Source: Pyxidicoccus xibeiensis (GTDB lineage: Bacteria; Myxococcota; Myxococcia; Myxococcales; Myxococcaceae). From it: a stretch of 64,000 bases of DNA. The stretch covers positions 1,550,001-1,614,000 of the forward strand of contig NZ_JAJVKV010000001.1 of NCBI RefSeq assembly GCF_024198175.1. The letters are read 5' to 3'. Positions 15,800-25,069 of the stretch are shown here, in pieces (position 1 is the stretch's first letter; every line of letters begins with the position of its first letter). Position numbers and translations under genes: made by a program. The notes under the pieces were generated by a model that was not told where the DNA came from, did no database searches, and worked only from the letters and a program-made list of their open reading frames with translations.

Positions 15800-17920
15800 C
15801 TACTGCTCTGGATAGTGGTAGACGCGCCCGTTGCCGCCCACCATCCAGAACTCGCCCACCGACGTCATCGCGATGTCGAACAACTCCGCGTCCACGAGGG
15901 GCTCCTCGCTGGCATTTCGCGGCGCAAGCGCCGGTGCGCGCGCCCAGCCGGCCGGCGTTTTTCGCTGCAGCTTGCCAGGCCCATTGGGGCCCTTGTCGAC
16001 GACGTAGAGGATGTCGCGCCCCGGCGGCATGGCCACGCTGGTGAAGTTGAACAGGCCCCCAGACGGCGGAGTGACCATCGACCAGGCCTGCGCGCCATTC
16101 CACTTCCAGATGGCGCTCAAGTCCCCCACTCCATAGGCAAGACTGGGCGTATTCATCCACAGGCCATTCACATTGCCTTCCACTGGACTGGCGAGCGTAT
16201 GGACCACAGGGGTGGCCAAAGCACCCATGCCATACGCGGCAATATGCTGCCTTTCTGGAGTGCTGATGACTCGGCCTCCCACGAGCATCCGGTCCGGGTC
16301 CACCGCGTGGATGGCGTAATAAGCTTCAGGTGCATCATCCTGTGCCATAGGGGCATTGCCGGGCATCCAGGTGTACAGGTTCCCTGCATCATTGACCATG
16401 TAGAGCGTCGTCATAGAGCCCGAAACGAAGCCCCAGATGCCGGTCACATTGGCCGTGCCAGGAAGATCATCCTGATGGGTGCAACCGCTGCCTGTGTGCT
16501 CAGCCACACGACCACCTTCGCCTGCCAGGAACACGTGACCGTCGGTTGGCCTCACCCAGGCCGCATACCAGTCAACGTCTCCGCAGCCAGTGGCCACACT
16601 GAACGGCACCCCCACTGACGCGCGCCGGATCAGATTGCCGCCCAGGCCTGCAATCCAGACCGGATACCCGCCTGCCCCCGTGGCCACCGTCATCCAGTAT
16701 CTGTCCATGCCACCTGTGGCCTCATCGGTGACCCGCCTCAGGGCCCCATTGCAGGTCAGTCCGTCGTCCACCCCATTGACGCAGTTGTTGTCGAGGCCAT
16801 CGCACACCTCGGTCCCGCCCGTCCTCGTATCCGCATCGAAGTCATCACAGTCCGTGGTGTTGGCCACCGTCCCGTTCGGCATGGAAGCCCCACCACACAC
16901 CGACACCATCGCGGTCCCGCCCTGCCCGTCGCCATCCACGTCTCGGTAGTAGATGTGCCGAGGCGGCGTCTTGCAGAAGGTGTCCAACCCGGTGGCGTTG
17001 CAGTCGACTACCCCAACGCAGCCATCGCCGGTGTCCGTGCAGGCCGTGCCCTTGTTGGCGAAAATCTCGTCCACGCCCCCCGCGCAGTTGTCGTCCCGGT
17101 TGTTGCACAGCTCCGAGGCGTCAGGACGGACAGCAGCGTTGGTGTCATCACAATCGCCCGACCGCTGCACGTGCATCGCACTGGGCGCCGCGCAGCTCAA
17201 CGTCGCCGCCTCGTTGCGGCCGTAGGTGTCGCCGTCATCATCCAGGAACCACGACTGCCTCACGTCCTCGAAGCCCTCGTCCGTCCTCCCGTCGCAGTTG
17301 TCGTCGGCCTCGTTGCACGTCTCCGTGGCTCCAGGCCGGATGCTCGCGACCGCATCGTTGCAGTCGTTGCTGCTGGCCACATGCCCCGCCGGAGCCGTGC
17401 AAGCCACCACGGCGCTCCCCGCTCCCACGCCGTCGCCATCCCCGTCGCGGTAGTACCGTCGCTGCGTGATGTCCCGAGTCCGGTCGTCGCAGTCCGTGCC
17501 CCCGTTCGAGGTGGGCACGAACCCGTCGCCATCCACATCGGGCGTCTCCAGCGTCAGATCCAGTGGCTGCTTCGTCCCCTCGCCGCTCAGGTCGAGCTCC
17601 AGCGATTTCCTGTCCACCTGCGGGCCGTCGCAGGTCTGCTCATGCGCGGTGACGACGAGCGTGACCTTTTCCCCCCAGCCCTTCTTTCGGACGACGGTCA
17701 CCGAGAACCGGGACGTGCCATCCAGCTCAGTGACCTGGTCGCGCTCCAGCTCCGCGCCCTGCTTCGCCGGGTCGACGACCTGCACGACGAAGCAGCCCTT
17801 CGTGAAGCCAGAGGTGTAGTTGACCCGGACTTCGGGCCGTTCCCTCTTGAGCTCCTCCAAGCTGGGCACGGAGCAACCCACGAGCGCCAGCACCGCGCAC
17901 CACGGGAACAAGCGGCTCAT
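15800..17920 (-). CDS. MopE-like repeat lipoprotein, copy 1
   Basis: A 706-residue lipoprotein (signal peptide with lipobox 'ALVGC'). After a beta-rich domain (residues 25-125, 'VNYTSGFTKGCFVVQV') come several repeats of the form 'DGDGDGVGAG...NDCNDAVASIRPGATETCNEADDNCDGRTDEGF', the MopE-type putative metal-binding motif rich in Asp and Cys. The C-terminal third is a propeller-like domain ('YPVWIAGLGGNLIRR', 'VFLAGEGGRVAEH'). A paralogue of exactly the same length lies just upstream at 18918-21038. The start at 17920 overlaps the stop of the previous gene by 4 bases (ATGA), so the two are coupled. Function is unknown; surface exposure and metal binding are inferred. Confidence 0.85.
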   Translation of the reverse strand: MSRLFPWCAVLALVGCSVPSLEELKRERPEVRVNYTSGFTKGCFVVQVVDPAKQGAELERDQVTELDGTSRFSVTVVRKKGWGEKVTLVVTAHEQTCDGPQVDRKSLELDLSGEGTKQPLDLTLETPDVDGDGFVPTSNGGTDCDDRTRDITQRRYYRDGDGDGVGAGSAVVACTAPAGHVASSNDCNDAVASIRPGATETCNEADDNCDGRTDEGFEDVRQSWFLDDDGDTYGRNEAATLSCAAPSAMHVQRSGDCDDTNAAVRPDASELCNNRDDNCAGGVDEIFANKGTACTDTGDGCVGVVDCNATGLDTFCKTPPRHIYYRDVDGDGQGGTAMVSVCGGASMPNGTVANTTDCDDFDADTRTGGTEVCDGLDNNCVNGVDDGLTCNGALRRVTDEATGGMDRYWMTVATGAGGYPVWIAGLGGNLIRRASVGVPFSVATGCGDVDWYAAWVRPTDGHVFLAGEGGRVAEHTGSGCTHQDDLPGTANVTGIWGFVSGSMTTLYMVNDAGNLYTWMPGNAPMAQDDAPEAYYAIHAVDPDRMLVGGRVISTPERQHIAAYGMGALATPVVHTLASPVEGNVNGLWMNTPSLAYGVGDLSAIWKWNGAQAWSMVTPPSGGLFNFTSVAMPPGRDILYVVDKGPNGPGKLQRKTPAGWARAPALAPRNASEEPLVDAELFDIAMTSVGEFWMVGGNGRVYHYPEQ

Positions 17921-18762
17921 CGCGCACCCTCCTGCGCCACGGGCGCCTCTGAATCTCCCATGAGGAGCCAGGTGACCACCGCTCCAGCCGCTGCCAATCC
18001 TGCCGTGCCGAAGAGGATGTTGGCCGTGGTCGCACTGCTCTGCGCCTTTCCATGAAGGTCCTCGAGCTGCCTCTCTTGCGGCGCCAGGCGAGCATCCTCG
18101 AGCTGGCTTCGGGACGAGAGGCCGAACACCGTCCCCACGCCGCCGGCGGCAACCCCCGCCCCCAGCAGCACCAGGCTCACCACGGGCACACGGCGCTTCC
18201 GCGACGCCGCGACCTCCGCCTCCGCGGCGGCCTCTGACGAGGAAGGCACCAGGTCCGGCCGAGCCACCTCGGCCACCGGGGTCTCCGTGGGCGGAGGCGG
18301 CTCCAGGGACGGCTCCACGGGTGTCACCGGCTCGGGCACTGGAATCACGGGCCGCGACTGCGCGACCTTCCGCTTCCGCGTCAGCTCCGCCTGGACCTTC
18401 GCGCGTTGGGACTCGAACTCCCGCGACACCTTGGGAGATACCTTCAGGGGAAGCCGGGCATCGGGCTTGAGCTGGAGCGCGGCCCGGAACCGGGCTCGGG
18501 CCGCATCCCATCTGCCGAGGTCGGCGCTGATGATGCCCTTGTAGAGGCCGAGGGTGGCCTCCTCATCCGGGCCTCGGGCCACGGTACCGGCGCTTTCAAG
18601 GACTGCGAGCGCCTGCTCGTATTCGAGGTCCTCGTAGAGGCGCACGGCCTCCGCGACATGGCGTTCGAACGGCCCCTGTGCCCAGGCCGTGTGCAGTGGC
18701 AGCACGAGCCACAGACACACGGCGAGCGTCAGGCCTCTTCCCAACAGGCGAGCCTTGGACAT
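17917..18762 (-). CDS. Secreted TPR-like protein with C-terminal membrane helices
   Basis: A 281-residue protein. A signal peptide (1-28, 'HTAWAQ') is followed by a TPR-like region ('AVRLYEDLEYEQALAVLESAG...LGLYKGIISADLGRWDAARARFRAALQLKPDARL', 35-105), a charged and Pro-rich linker (110-190), and two hydrophobic helices ('VVSLVLLGAGVAAGGVGTVFGL', 'ANILFGTAGLAAAGAVVTWLLMG'). This layout is common in myxobacterial envelope proteins. Its stop overlaps the start of the MopE-like lipoprotein, so the two probably act together at the envelope. Confidence 0.78.
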   Translation of the reverse strand: MSKARLLGRGLTLAVCLWLVLPLHTAWAQGPFERHVAEAVRLYEDLEYEQALAVLESAGTVARGPDEEATLGLYKGIISADLGRWDAARARFRAALQLKPDARLPLKVSPKVSREFESQRAKVQAELTRKRKVAQSRPVIPVPEPVTPVEPSLEPPPPTETPVAEVARPDLVPSSSEAAAEAEVAASRKRRVPVVSLVLLGAGVAAGGVGTVFGLSSRSQLEDARLAPQERQLEDLHGKAQSSATTANILFGTAGLAAAGAVVTWLLMGDSEAPVAQEGAR

Positions 18763-18917
18763 GCCAAGACTCTAGGGCATCCCTCGAATTCTGGAAGAAA
18801 CCGCCACAAGAGGAAGGACCAGGAATTGAACACCTGCGGCTCTTGCACCCAGGTGGCAACAAGCTCTCCCGTTGCGGCCCCGGGCCACTCGGGCCCAGGG
18901 AGCAGCACAGCTGAGCG

Positions 18918-21038
18918 CTACGGCTCCGGGTAGTGGTAGACGCGTCCGTCGTTGCCCACCATCCAGAAGTCGCCCGTCGACGTCATGGCGATGTCATGCA
19001 GCGACACATCGATGCTGGACGCCTCGCTGGCGTTGCGCGGCGAAATCGCCGGAGCGCGTGCCCAGCCGGCCGGCGTCCTTCGGTGCAGCCTGCCAGGCTG
19101 GCCATCGGTGCCACTGGGACCCTTGTCGACGACGTAGAGGATGTCGCGCCCCGAAGGCATGGCCACGCTGGTGAAGTTGACTGTCCCTCCAGTGGGCAAG
19201 GTCGGCGGGGTAACCGTGGTCCAGTTCGTCCCGCTGGTCCACCTCCAGATGGCGCTCAAGTCCCCCACCCCATAGGCAAGACTGGACGAATTCATCCACA
19301 GGGCCGTCACGTTCGCGTCCACCGAGGCAGCAAGCGTATGTTCCACAGGCGTGCCCAGGGTATCCTTGTCATACTCGACAATGTGTTGCTTGCCGTTGGT
19401 CCTGCCGCCCACGAATATCTGCTCCGCATCCAATCCGTGGATGGCGTAATAGATATGGGCGGTATCATCCACCTCTGAGGGAGCACTACCCGGCGCCCAG
19501 AAGTACACGTCCCCCAGCTCATTGACCAAGTATAGTCTGGTCCCACCGCCCGAACCGAAGCCGACCATGCCAGTCAGATTGGCCTCACCAGGAATATCAT
19601 CCTGACTGTGGCATCCAGACCCATCGTGCCGCGCCACACGACCACCTTCGCCCGCCAGGAGCACGTGGCCGTCGGACCTCACCCAGGCAGCATACCAGTC
19701 ATAGTCGCCACAACTGGCACCGCCCTCATTGTGACTGAAGTTGTCAAACGCGACCCCCGCCGCCGTGCGCCGAATCAGCTTTCCGCCCAGGCCCGCAATC
19801 CAGACCGGATACCCGCTTGACCCCGTAGCCACCACCCTCCAGTCGTCGTCGGCGCCACTCGCGGCCGCGTCGGAGACCCGCCGCAACGCCCCATTGCAGG
19901 TCAGTCCCTCGTCCACCCCACCTGCGCAGTTGTTGTCGAGGCCATCGCATACCTCGGACGAGCCCATCGTCTTCGCGTCCGCATCCGCGTCGTCGCAGTC
20001 CGTGCTGGTGGCCACCGTCCCGACCGGCATGGAAGCCTCGGCACACACCGACACCGTCGTGCTCCCGCCCTCCCCGTCCATGTCCACGTCTCGGAAGTAG
20101 GTCGCGCGGGGCGGCGTCTTGCAGATGGTGCCCATCCGGGCGGCGTCGCATTCCCTCACTCCGGCGCAGCTTTCATTGTCCGTGCAGCTGTCACCCTTGC
20201 CCAGGCCCTCGTCAAACTCTTCATTGCAGTTTTCGTCCTGGTCGTTGCACAGCTCCTGGGCCCCCGGGTTGACAGTGGGGACATCGTCTCTGCAGTCGCC
20301 CGACCGCTTTACATGCTTCATGCTGGGCGCCGTGCAGCTCAGGTCCACCTGGATACGGCCGTAGGTGTCGCTGTCATTGTCCAGGTACCACTGCTTCTCG
20401 CTCTCGTAGCCCTCGTCCGTCCGCCCGTCGCAGTTGTCATCGACTTCGTTGCACGCCTCCGTGCCACCAGGCCGGATGGTCGCCACCGCATCGTTGCAGT
20501 CGGTATTGCTGAGCGCGTGCCCCGCCGGAAGGTTGCAGGCGAACACGACGGCTCCCGCGCCCACGCCGTCCGCATCCCCATCGCGGTAGTACCGGCGCTG
20601 CGTGATGTCCCGGGTCGTGTCGTCGCAGTCCGTGCCACCATTCGCCGTGGGCACGTACCCGTCGCCGTCCCCATCGGGCGTCTCCAAGCTGAGTTGTACC
20701 GTTTCGGCGCGACCCTCCCCGCTGAGGTCGAGCTCCCGCGACTCCTTGTCCACCTCGGGGCCATCGCAGGTCTGTTCATGTGCCTCGACGACGAAATTGA
20801 CCTTCTCTCCCCAGCCCTCCTTCCGGAGGACAGCCACCTTGATCTCGGCGCGTCCAGGGAGTTCGGTGATCTCGTCCTTGTCCAGCTCCACGTCCGGCTT
20901 CGCCGCGTCATACACGCGAACGATGAAGCAGCCCTTCGTGAAGTTGGAGGTGTAGTTGATCAGGACCGGGACCCCCGCCTGCTCTTTGCTGCAGGCGAGG
21001 AACAGCACGCACAGGGAGGCAATGGCAACGTGACGCAT
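18918..21038 (-). CDS. MopE-like repeat lipoprotein, copy 2
   Basis: A 706-residue lipoprotein with the lipobox 'LFLAC' (Cys about residue 16). It has the same architecture as the neighbouring copy: 'INYTSNFTKGCFIVRV' domain, Asp/Cys-rich MopE-type repeats ('NDCNDAVATIRPGGTEACNEVDDNCDGRTDEGY' and four or so more), then a propeller-like region ending 'GDFWMVGNDGRVYHYPEP'. The two copies keep identical lengths and near-identical ends, so they arose by tandem duplication, with differences concentrated in the middle. Function is unknown; calcium or copper binding is plausible from the repeats. Confidence 0.85.
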   Translation of the reverse strand: MRHVAIASLCVLFLACSKEQAGVPVLINYTSNFTKGCFIVRVYDAAKPDVELDKDEITELPGRAEIKVAVLRKEGWGEKVNFVVEAHEQTCDGPEVDKESRELDLSGEGRAETVQLSLETPDGDGDGYVPTANGGTDCDDTTRDITQRRYYRDGDADGVGAGAVVFACNLPAGHALSNTDCNDAVATIRPGGTEACNEVDDNCDGRTDEGYESEKQWYLDNDSDTYGRIQVDLSCTAPSMKHVKRSGDCRDDVPTVNPGAQELCNDQDENCNEEFDEGLGKGDSCTDNESCAGVRECDAARMGTICKTPPRATYFRDVDMDGEGGSTTVSVCAEASMPVGTVATSTDCDDADADAKTMGSSEVCDGLDNNCAGGVDEGLTCNGALRRVSDAAASGADDDWRVVATGSSGYPVWIAGLGGKLIRRTAAGVAFDNFSHNEGGASCGDYDWYAAWVRSDGHVLLAGEGGRVARHDGSGCHSQDDIPGEANLTGMVGFGSGGGTRLYLVNELGDVYFWAPGSAPSEVDDTAHIYYAIHGLDAEQIFVGGRTNGKQHIVEYDKDTLGTPVEHTLAASVDANVTALWMNSSSLAYGVGDLSAIWRWTSGTNWTTVTPPTLPTGGTVNFTSVAMPSGRDILYVVDKGPSGTDGQPGRLHRRTPAGWARAPAISPRNASEASSIDVSLHDIAMTSTGDFWMVGNDGRVYHYPEP

Positions 21039-21227
21039 GGGCGCGCACTCTACCCCAGCTCAGTGTCCGAAGCCCGCCTGGAAGCCCTCCCTCCAGCCCG
21101 TCCCGAGTGAAGCACCACGGACATGTCACAGCCCGGGTGAACGCCTCCGCCTGCTCGCTCACCCGGGCCCTTCCGAAATTCAAGAATTCAGTGGCCGACA
21201 GGCCCCTCCCGGGGTCCGGCCGCCCCC

Positions 21228-23528
21228 TCATTTACAGGTGAAGGACCACCGGCACGTCCCGGACTGGCACTCGCGGTCCGCCGAGCACGCGGCCCCGCGG
21301 CCCTTCTTGTTCTGGCACTTGCCCGAGTTCAGCCCCCAGCCGCAGTACTGGCCGCTGCCGCAGTGCGAGTCGCTGTCGCACAGGCAGCTGCCCGTCGGAT
21401 TCACATAGCAGTCCGCGCTGCACCGGTCCGTCGTGCACTCCCGGTCCGCCTTGCACGTCTGCCCATACGCCTTGGACCGCGGCGTGTAGCACCACCCCGT
21501 CAGGTTCGCGCAGCCGCCGCACGCGCCGGACGCGCACTGCCCATCCCGGCTGCACGACACGTGCTCGCCCTTCTTCGCCACGCAGTCGTTGTCCCCCGGG
21601 TTGCCCGGAATCTCGTCCTGGCAGTACGCCGCCGAGCCGCAGTCCCCGTCGTCATTGCACACGCACCGCCCATCGAACGTGTTGCACAGCACCGACGTGC
21701 ACTGGTCGCTGAGGCACTCCGCGTCGAACCGGCAGCCCTGGTTCAGCACCTTGCTGTCCGGCGCGTAGTGCGCACCGCACACCGTCGGGTACGCCTGCTC
21801 GCGGTCCTCCGGCTTCACCCACGGCGCCACGCCGCTCGTGTCGATGTCCAGCGCCGCGTCCGCCATGCCCGCCCGCGGCCCCGACGCGCGCTCCCACATC
21901 CGGATGAACGTCTCCGCCGAGCCCGCCAGCCCCGCCGTGTTCGCCCCCAGCCGCGTCACGTCCTGCAGCAAGTCCGGCAGCAGGCCCACGTGCGCCAGGC
22001 CCTGCTCGTCGAACGCCGTGCCCAGCCGCCCCGGGCCGGACAGCACCTGCTCACGCGCCTGCGCGTCCGCCTCCGCCTGGAAGCCCGCCGAGCACGCCCC
22101 GTTCGGCCCGAAGCGCGGCCGCGTCTGCTGGATGAACCCGTTCAGGTCCGCGCCAAACGCCATCGGCACCTTCAAGCCCTGCCTGCCGAACTCGTACGCC
22201 TGCGCGAAGGAGCGGCTGGAGCCCTGGCAGTTGTTCGCGACTCCGGACTTCGTATACGTGCGCGTCTCGTCATGCGCGGTGCGCAGGCCGAACATGCCGC
22301 CCGTGCGCCGCAAGAGCTGCACCACCCACGCGGGCGTCGTCTTCTCGTTCTCCGCCAGCTTGCCGTTCATCACCTCGCGGAAGTGCCCGTGGCTCACGTA
22401 GAGCGGGTAGTACTGGTTCTGCTCCGCCACCGAGTACGCGTCCCGGATGCCCTTCTCGGACAGGTGCGCCAGGTCGATGAGCATCCCCTTGTCCATCATC
22501 GCCTGCATCAGCTGCTGGCCCTCCGACGTGAGGCCCTTCACGTTCTTGCACTGCGAGTCCACGTCGAAGCCCAGCGTCAGCCCGCCCACCGTGAGCCCGC
22601 AGTCCGAGTCGATGTGACAGTTCTCCAGGAACTGCGCCGCCTGGAAGATGGCGTTGTGCGGCGCCGCCCCGCCGAAGCGATTGTCCAGCTGGTGCACCGG
22701 CTGCAGCGTGCGCACGCCCAGCCCGTGGAAGCGGTTCAGCTCCGCGCGCCAGTCCGCCGCGCCGAACAGGCGGCTCGTCTCGATGCTGAGCACCATCGCC
22801 AGCTTCCCCTCGGAGATGATGCGGCGCGCGTCCGCGGGCGTCAGCGCCAGGTCCACCCAGTCGCGAGTGGCCGCGAAGTCGCGCGCCTTCTGGAGCTGCA
22901 CCTCCACGTCCACCATCTCGTCGCACGGGCGCGTGCGGTTCTGCGGGGGCAGCGCCTCGCAGAGGAACCGGTTGCTCACCGCGGACACCACCACCAGCGA
23001 CATGCCGCCCTGGTGCGCCTGCCGCAGCCAGCCCTCCCACGACTGCTGGTGGGCGATGGTGTCCCAGCGCGGCCACTGCGTATTGGGGTTGCGCCGCCCG
23101 TCGTGCAGGCCGGTGTCGCCCTGCGTGCCCTCAATCTTGCCGATGAACTCCGAGCCCACCGCGCCGCCGATGCCGAACAGCCCCGCCAGAATCGGCACGC
23201 CGCTCAGGTCCACGCCGCCGGAGTTGGGGCAGAGGTTGAGCAGGCCGCTCAGGTCCATGCGGACGCGGGCGTGGTCGCTCTCCGGCCAACCGCCGTCACA
23301 CCGGGTGAGCGCGTCGGTGACGGTGCCGTGGAACCAGCCCCCACCGAAGGCCTCCTCCGCGAACATGTGGTGGTGGAGCTCCGCGAAGCCCCCCACGCCC
23401 AGCTCCTGGGCCGTCTCGGAGGTCGGCTCCGGCCGGGGAGCCTCCATGGGCTCCTCCACGGGGGTACAGGCCAGGGCCAGGCCGAGCACGGCGGCGGAAC
23501 AGCGTCTCCAGAGGCGGGGGTGAGACAC
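21228..23528 (-). CDS. M19-like dipeptidase lipoprotein with Cys-rich tail
   Basis: About 766 residues. The signal peptide carries the lipobox 'LGLALAC'. Residues 40-520 resemble peptidase family M19/amidohydrolases: 'GFAELHHHMFAEEAFGG' at the start (metal ligands, a variant of the usual HxD), 'LSIETSRLFG', 'MLIDLAHLSEKGIRDAYSVA' and 'YPLYVSHGHFREV'. The last 170 residues are Cys-rich ('CRFDAECLSDQCTSVLCNTFDGRCVC', 'CSADRECQSGTCRWSFTCK'), like Dickkopf or EGF-type modules, which suggests surface binding. GTG at 23528 is preferred to ATG at 23558 because GGGAG lies 6 bases before it and the charged N-terminus of the signal peptide then fits. Confidence 0.82.
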   Translation of the reverse strand: MSHPRLWRRCSAAVLGLALACTPVEEPMEAPRPEPTSETAQELGVGGFAELHHHMFAEEAFGGGWFHGTVTDALTRCDGGWPESDHARVRMDLSGLLNLCPNSGGVDLSGVPILAGLFGIGGAVGSEFIGKIEGTQGDTGLHDGRRNPNTQWPRWDTIAHQQSWEGWLRQAHQGGMSLVVVSAVSNRFLCEALPPQNRTRPCDEMVDVEVQLQKARDFAATRDWVDLALTPADARRIISEGKLAMVLSIETSRLFGAADWRAELNRFHGLGVRTLQPVHQLDNRFGGAAPHNAIFQAAQFLENCHIDSDCGLTVGGLTLGFDVDSQCKNVKGLTSEGQQLMQAMMDKGMLIDLAHLSEKGIRDAYSVAEQNQYYPLYVSHGHFREVMNGKLAENEKTTPAWVVQLLRRTGGMFGLRTAHDETRTYTKSGVANNCQGSSRSFAQAYEFGRQGLKVPMAFGADLNGFIQQTRPRFGPNGACSAGFQAEADAQAREQVLSGPGRLGTAFDEQGLAHVGLLPDLLQDVTRLGANTAGLAGSAETFIRMWERASGPRAGMADAALDIDTSGVAPWVKPEDREQAYPTVCGAHYAPDSKVLNQGCRFDAECLSDQCTSVLCNTFDGRCVCNDDGDCGSAAYCQDEIPGNPGDNDCVAKKGEHVSCSRDGQCASGACGGCANLTGWCYTPRSKAYGQTCKADRECTTDRCSADCYVNPTGSCLCDSDSHCGSGQYCGWGLNSGKCQNKKGRGAACSADRECQSGTCRWSFTCK

Positions 23529-23637
23529 GGGGGGCTCCCTTCGAGGTGAGCCGCCCATGAAGCGCCACCCCGCACCCGGGGTTCAAGACGTGCTGCGTCG
23601 GAGCGTGTACCCGGAGTCGGAAGGCCCCGCCGCGTGC

Positions 23638-24972
23638 TCAGGGCGCGGACTGCGCGGCCATGCCCCCGCTCACCGCGCTCGGCACGCTCGCCTCGCGCTG
23701 GCGCAGGGCCGGGGAGGCCACGGCGAAGCCCTCGGGCAGCATGCGGAGGATGCGCTCGCGCCGGTGCCGCGAGCCCGCCAGCCGCCGCTCCAGCAGCGCC
23801 TTCTCCCTGCGCGCCTCCTTGTCCAGGGGCGCGGGCCGGGAGGCCAGCGCGGTGAGGCGCTCCGTCACCGCCTCCACCTCCCGGTCGATGAGCACCGGCT
23901 GGATGTTGCGCGCTTCCTTGCGCGCCCGCCCCACCGCGTTGTTCTCAATCCACACGGGCAGCACCGCCACGTCCTCCAGCACCACGGGCGCGCCGGGCGC
24001 GGGCCGCACCAGCGACACGCGCAGCAGCATGGAGTCCCGCTTGTCGCCCTCCTCGCCCTTCTGCCCCGGCACGTGGCGGTAGAAGCGGCCCTGGTTCGCC
24101 ACCAGATTGCCCAGCGAGTACGCGATGAGGCCGCGCCGCCCGTCCGCCGTGGTGTACGCCTCCAGCGGCTGCAGCACGTGCGGGTGGTGGCCGATGACGG
24201 CCTTCGCCCCCGCGTCCAGCAGCGCTCGGCCCAGCTTCTGGTCCTCCGGAATGGGCGCGTCCTTGTACTCGGTGCCCCAGTGCACCAGGACGACGAGCGC
24301 GTCGCAGCGGGCGGCCGCGGCGCGCACCGCCTCCACGGCCTCGTCCGGCGTCAGCCCGCGGTGGGCGCGGTACCGCGGGTACGGCACGTAGGCGACGTGG
24401 GGCTGCGCCGCGTCCTTCGGGTTGCTGAAGCCGTTGAGCAGGCGCGTGAAGGACAGGAAGCCCACCTTCACCCCGCGCACGTCGACGAAGGCGGGCTCCC
24501 ACGCGGCGGCCTGTGAGGCCCCCGTGCCCGTGTGCTGGATGCCGGCCGCGTCCAGGTGGCGCAGCGTCTCCACCAGGCCCGTGAGGTGCTGGTCCCTCGC
24601 GTGGTTGTTGCCGGTGGACACCACCTTCACCCCGGCGGAGGCCAGCGCGTGCGCCATGGCCGACGGCGCGTTGAACAGCAGCTCCCGGGTGACGGCCTTC
24701 GGGTTGTCGGTGACGGGCGTCTCCAGATTCACCACGCCCACGTCCGCGGTGCGCAGCACGTCGGTGATGGGACCGAAGACATGGCCCCACCCCTCGTGGT
24801 TGAGCGACGGTGCCGCGCCGCCGCCCTCGGGCTTCGCGCCGGTGCGCGCGTGCTCCCGCGCCACCCGCTTCACCTCGCCGTGGGGAATCACGTCCCCACC
24901 GAACACGAGCTCCACGCGGGTGGGCGTGGCGGCGCACAGCACGGGGATGAGGAGCAACGCGGGAAGAGTCAC
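23638..24972 (-). CDS. CapA-family metallophosphatase-like protein
   Basis: A 444-residue secreted protein (signal peptide 1-15) of the CapA/PgsA family (PGA_cap). Motifs of the calcineurin-like fold are visible: 'VFGGDVIPHGEVKR', 'GVVNLETPVTDNP', 'VVSTGNNHARDQH', 'VVLVHWGTEY' and 'VIGHHPHVLQPLEAY'. In Bacillus, CapA is needed for poly-gamma-glutamate export or attachment. Many myxobacterial homologues stand alone, as here, with no capBC nearby, so the role is uncertain. The C-terminus ends with an Arg/Glu-rich helix. Confidence 0.85.
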   Translation of the reverse strand: MTLPALLLIPVLCAATPTRVELVFGGDVIPHGEVKRVAREHARTGAKPEGGGAAPSLNHEGWGHVFGPITDVLRTADVGVVNLETPVTDNPKAVTRELLFNAPSAMAHALASAGVKVVSTGNNHARDQHLTGLVETLRHLDAAGIQHTGTGASQAAAWEPAFVDVRGVKVGFLSFTRLLNGFSNPKDAAQPHVAYVPYPRYRAHRGLTPDEAVEAVRAAAARCDALVVLVHWGTEYKDAPIPEDQKLGRALLDAGAKAVIGHHPHVLQPLEAYTTADGRRGLIAYSLGNLVANQGRFYRHVPGQKGEEGDKRDSMLLRVSLVRPAPGAPVVLEDVAVLPVWIENNAVGRARKEARNIQPVLIDREVEAVTERLTALASRPAPLDKEARREKALLERRLAGSRHRRERILRMLPEGFAVASPALRQREASVPSAVSGGMAAQSAP

Positions 24973-25069
24973 CTGCGCGACATTAGTCCAATCACCCGAC
25001 TCTCACGGAAGCCCCCCTCCCCCGGGTGCCGCGCGCCCCAGCCCTTCTCGCATTGTCAGACCGCGGGCC

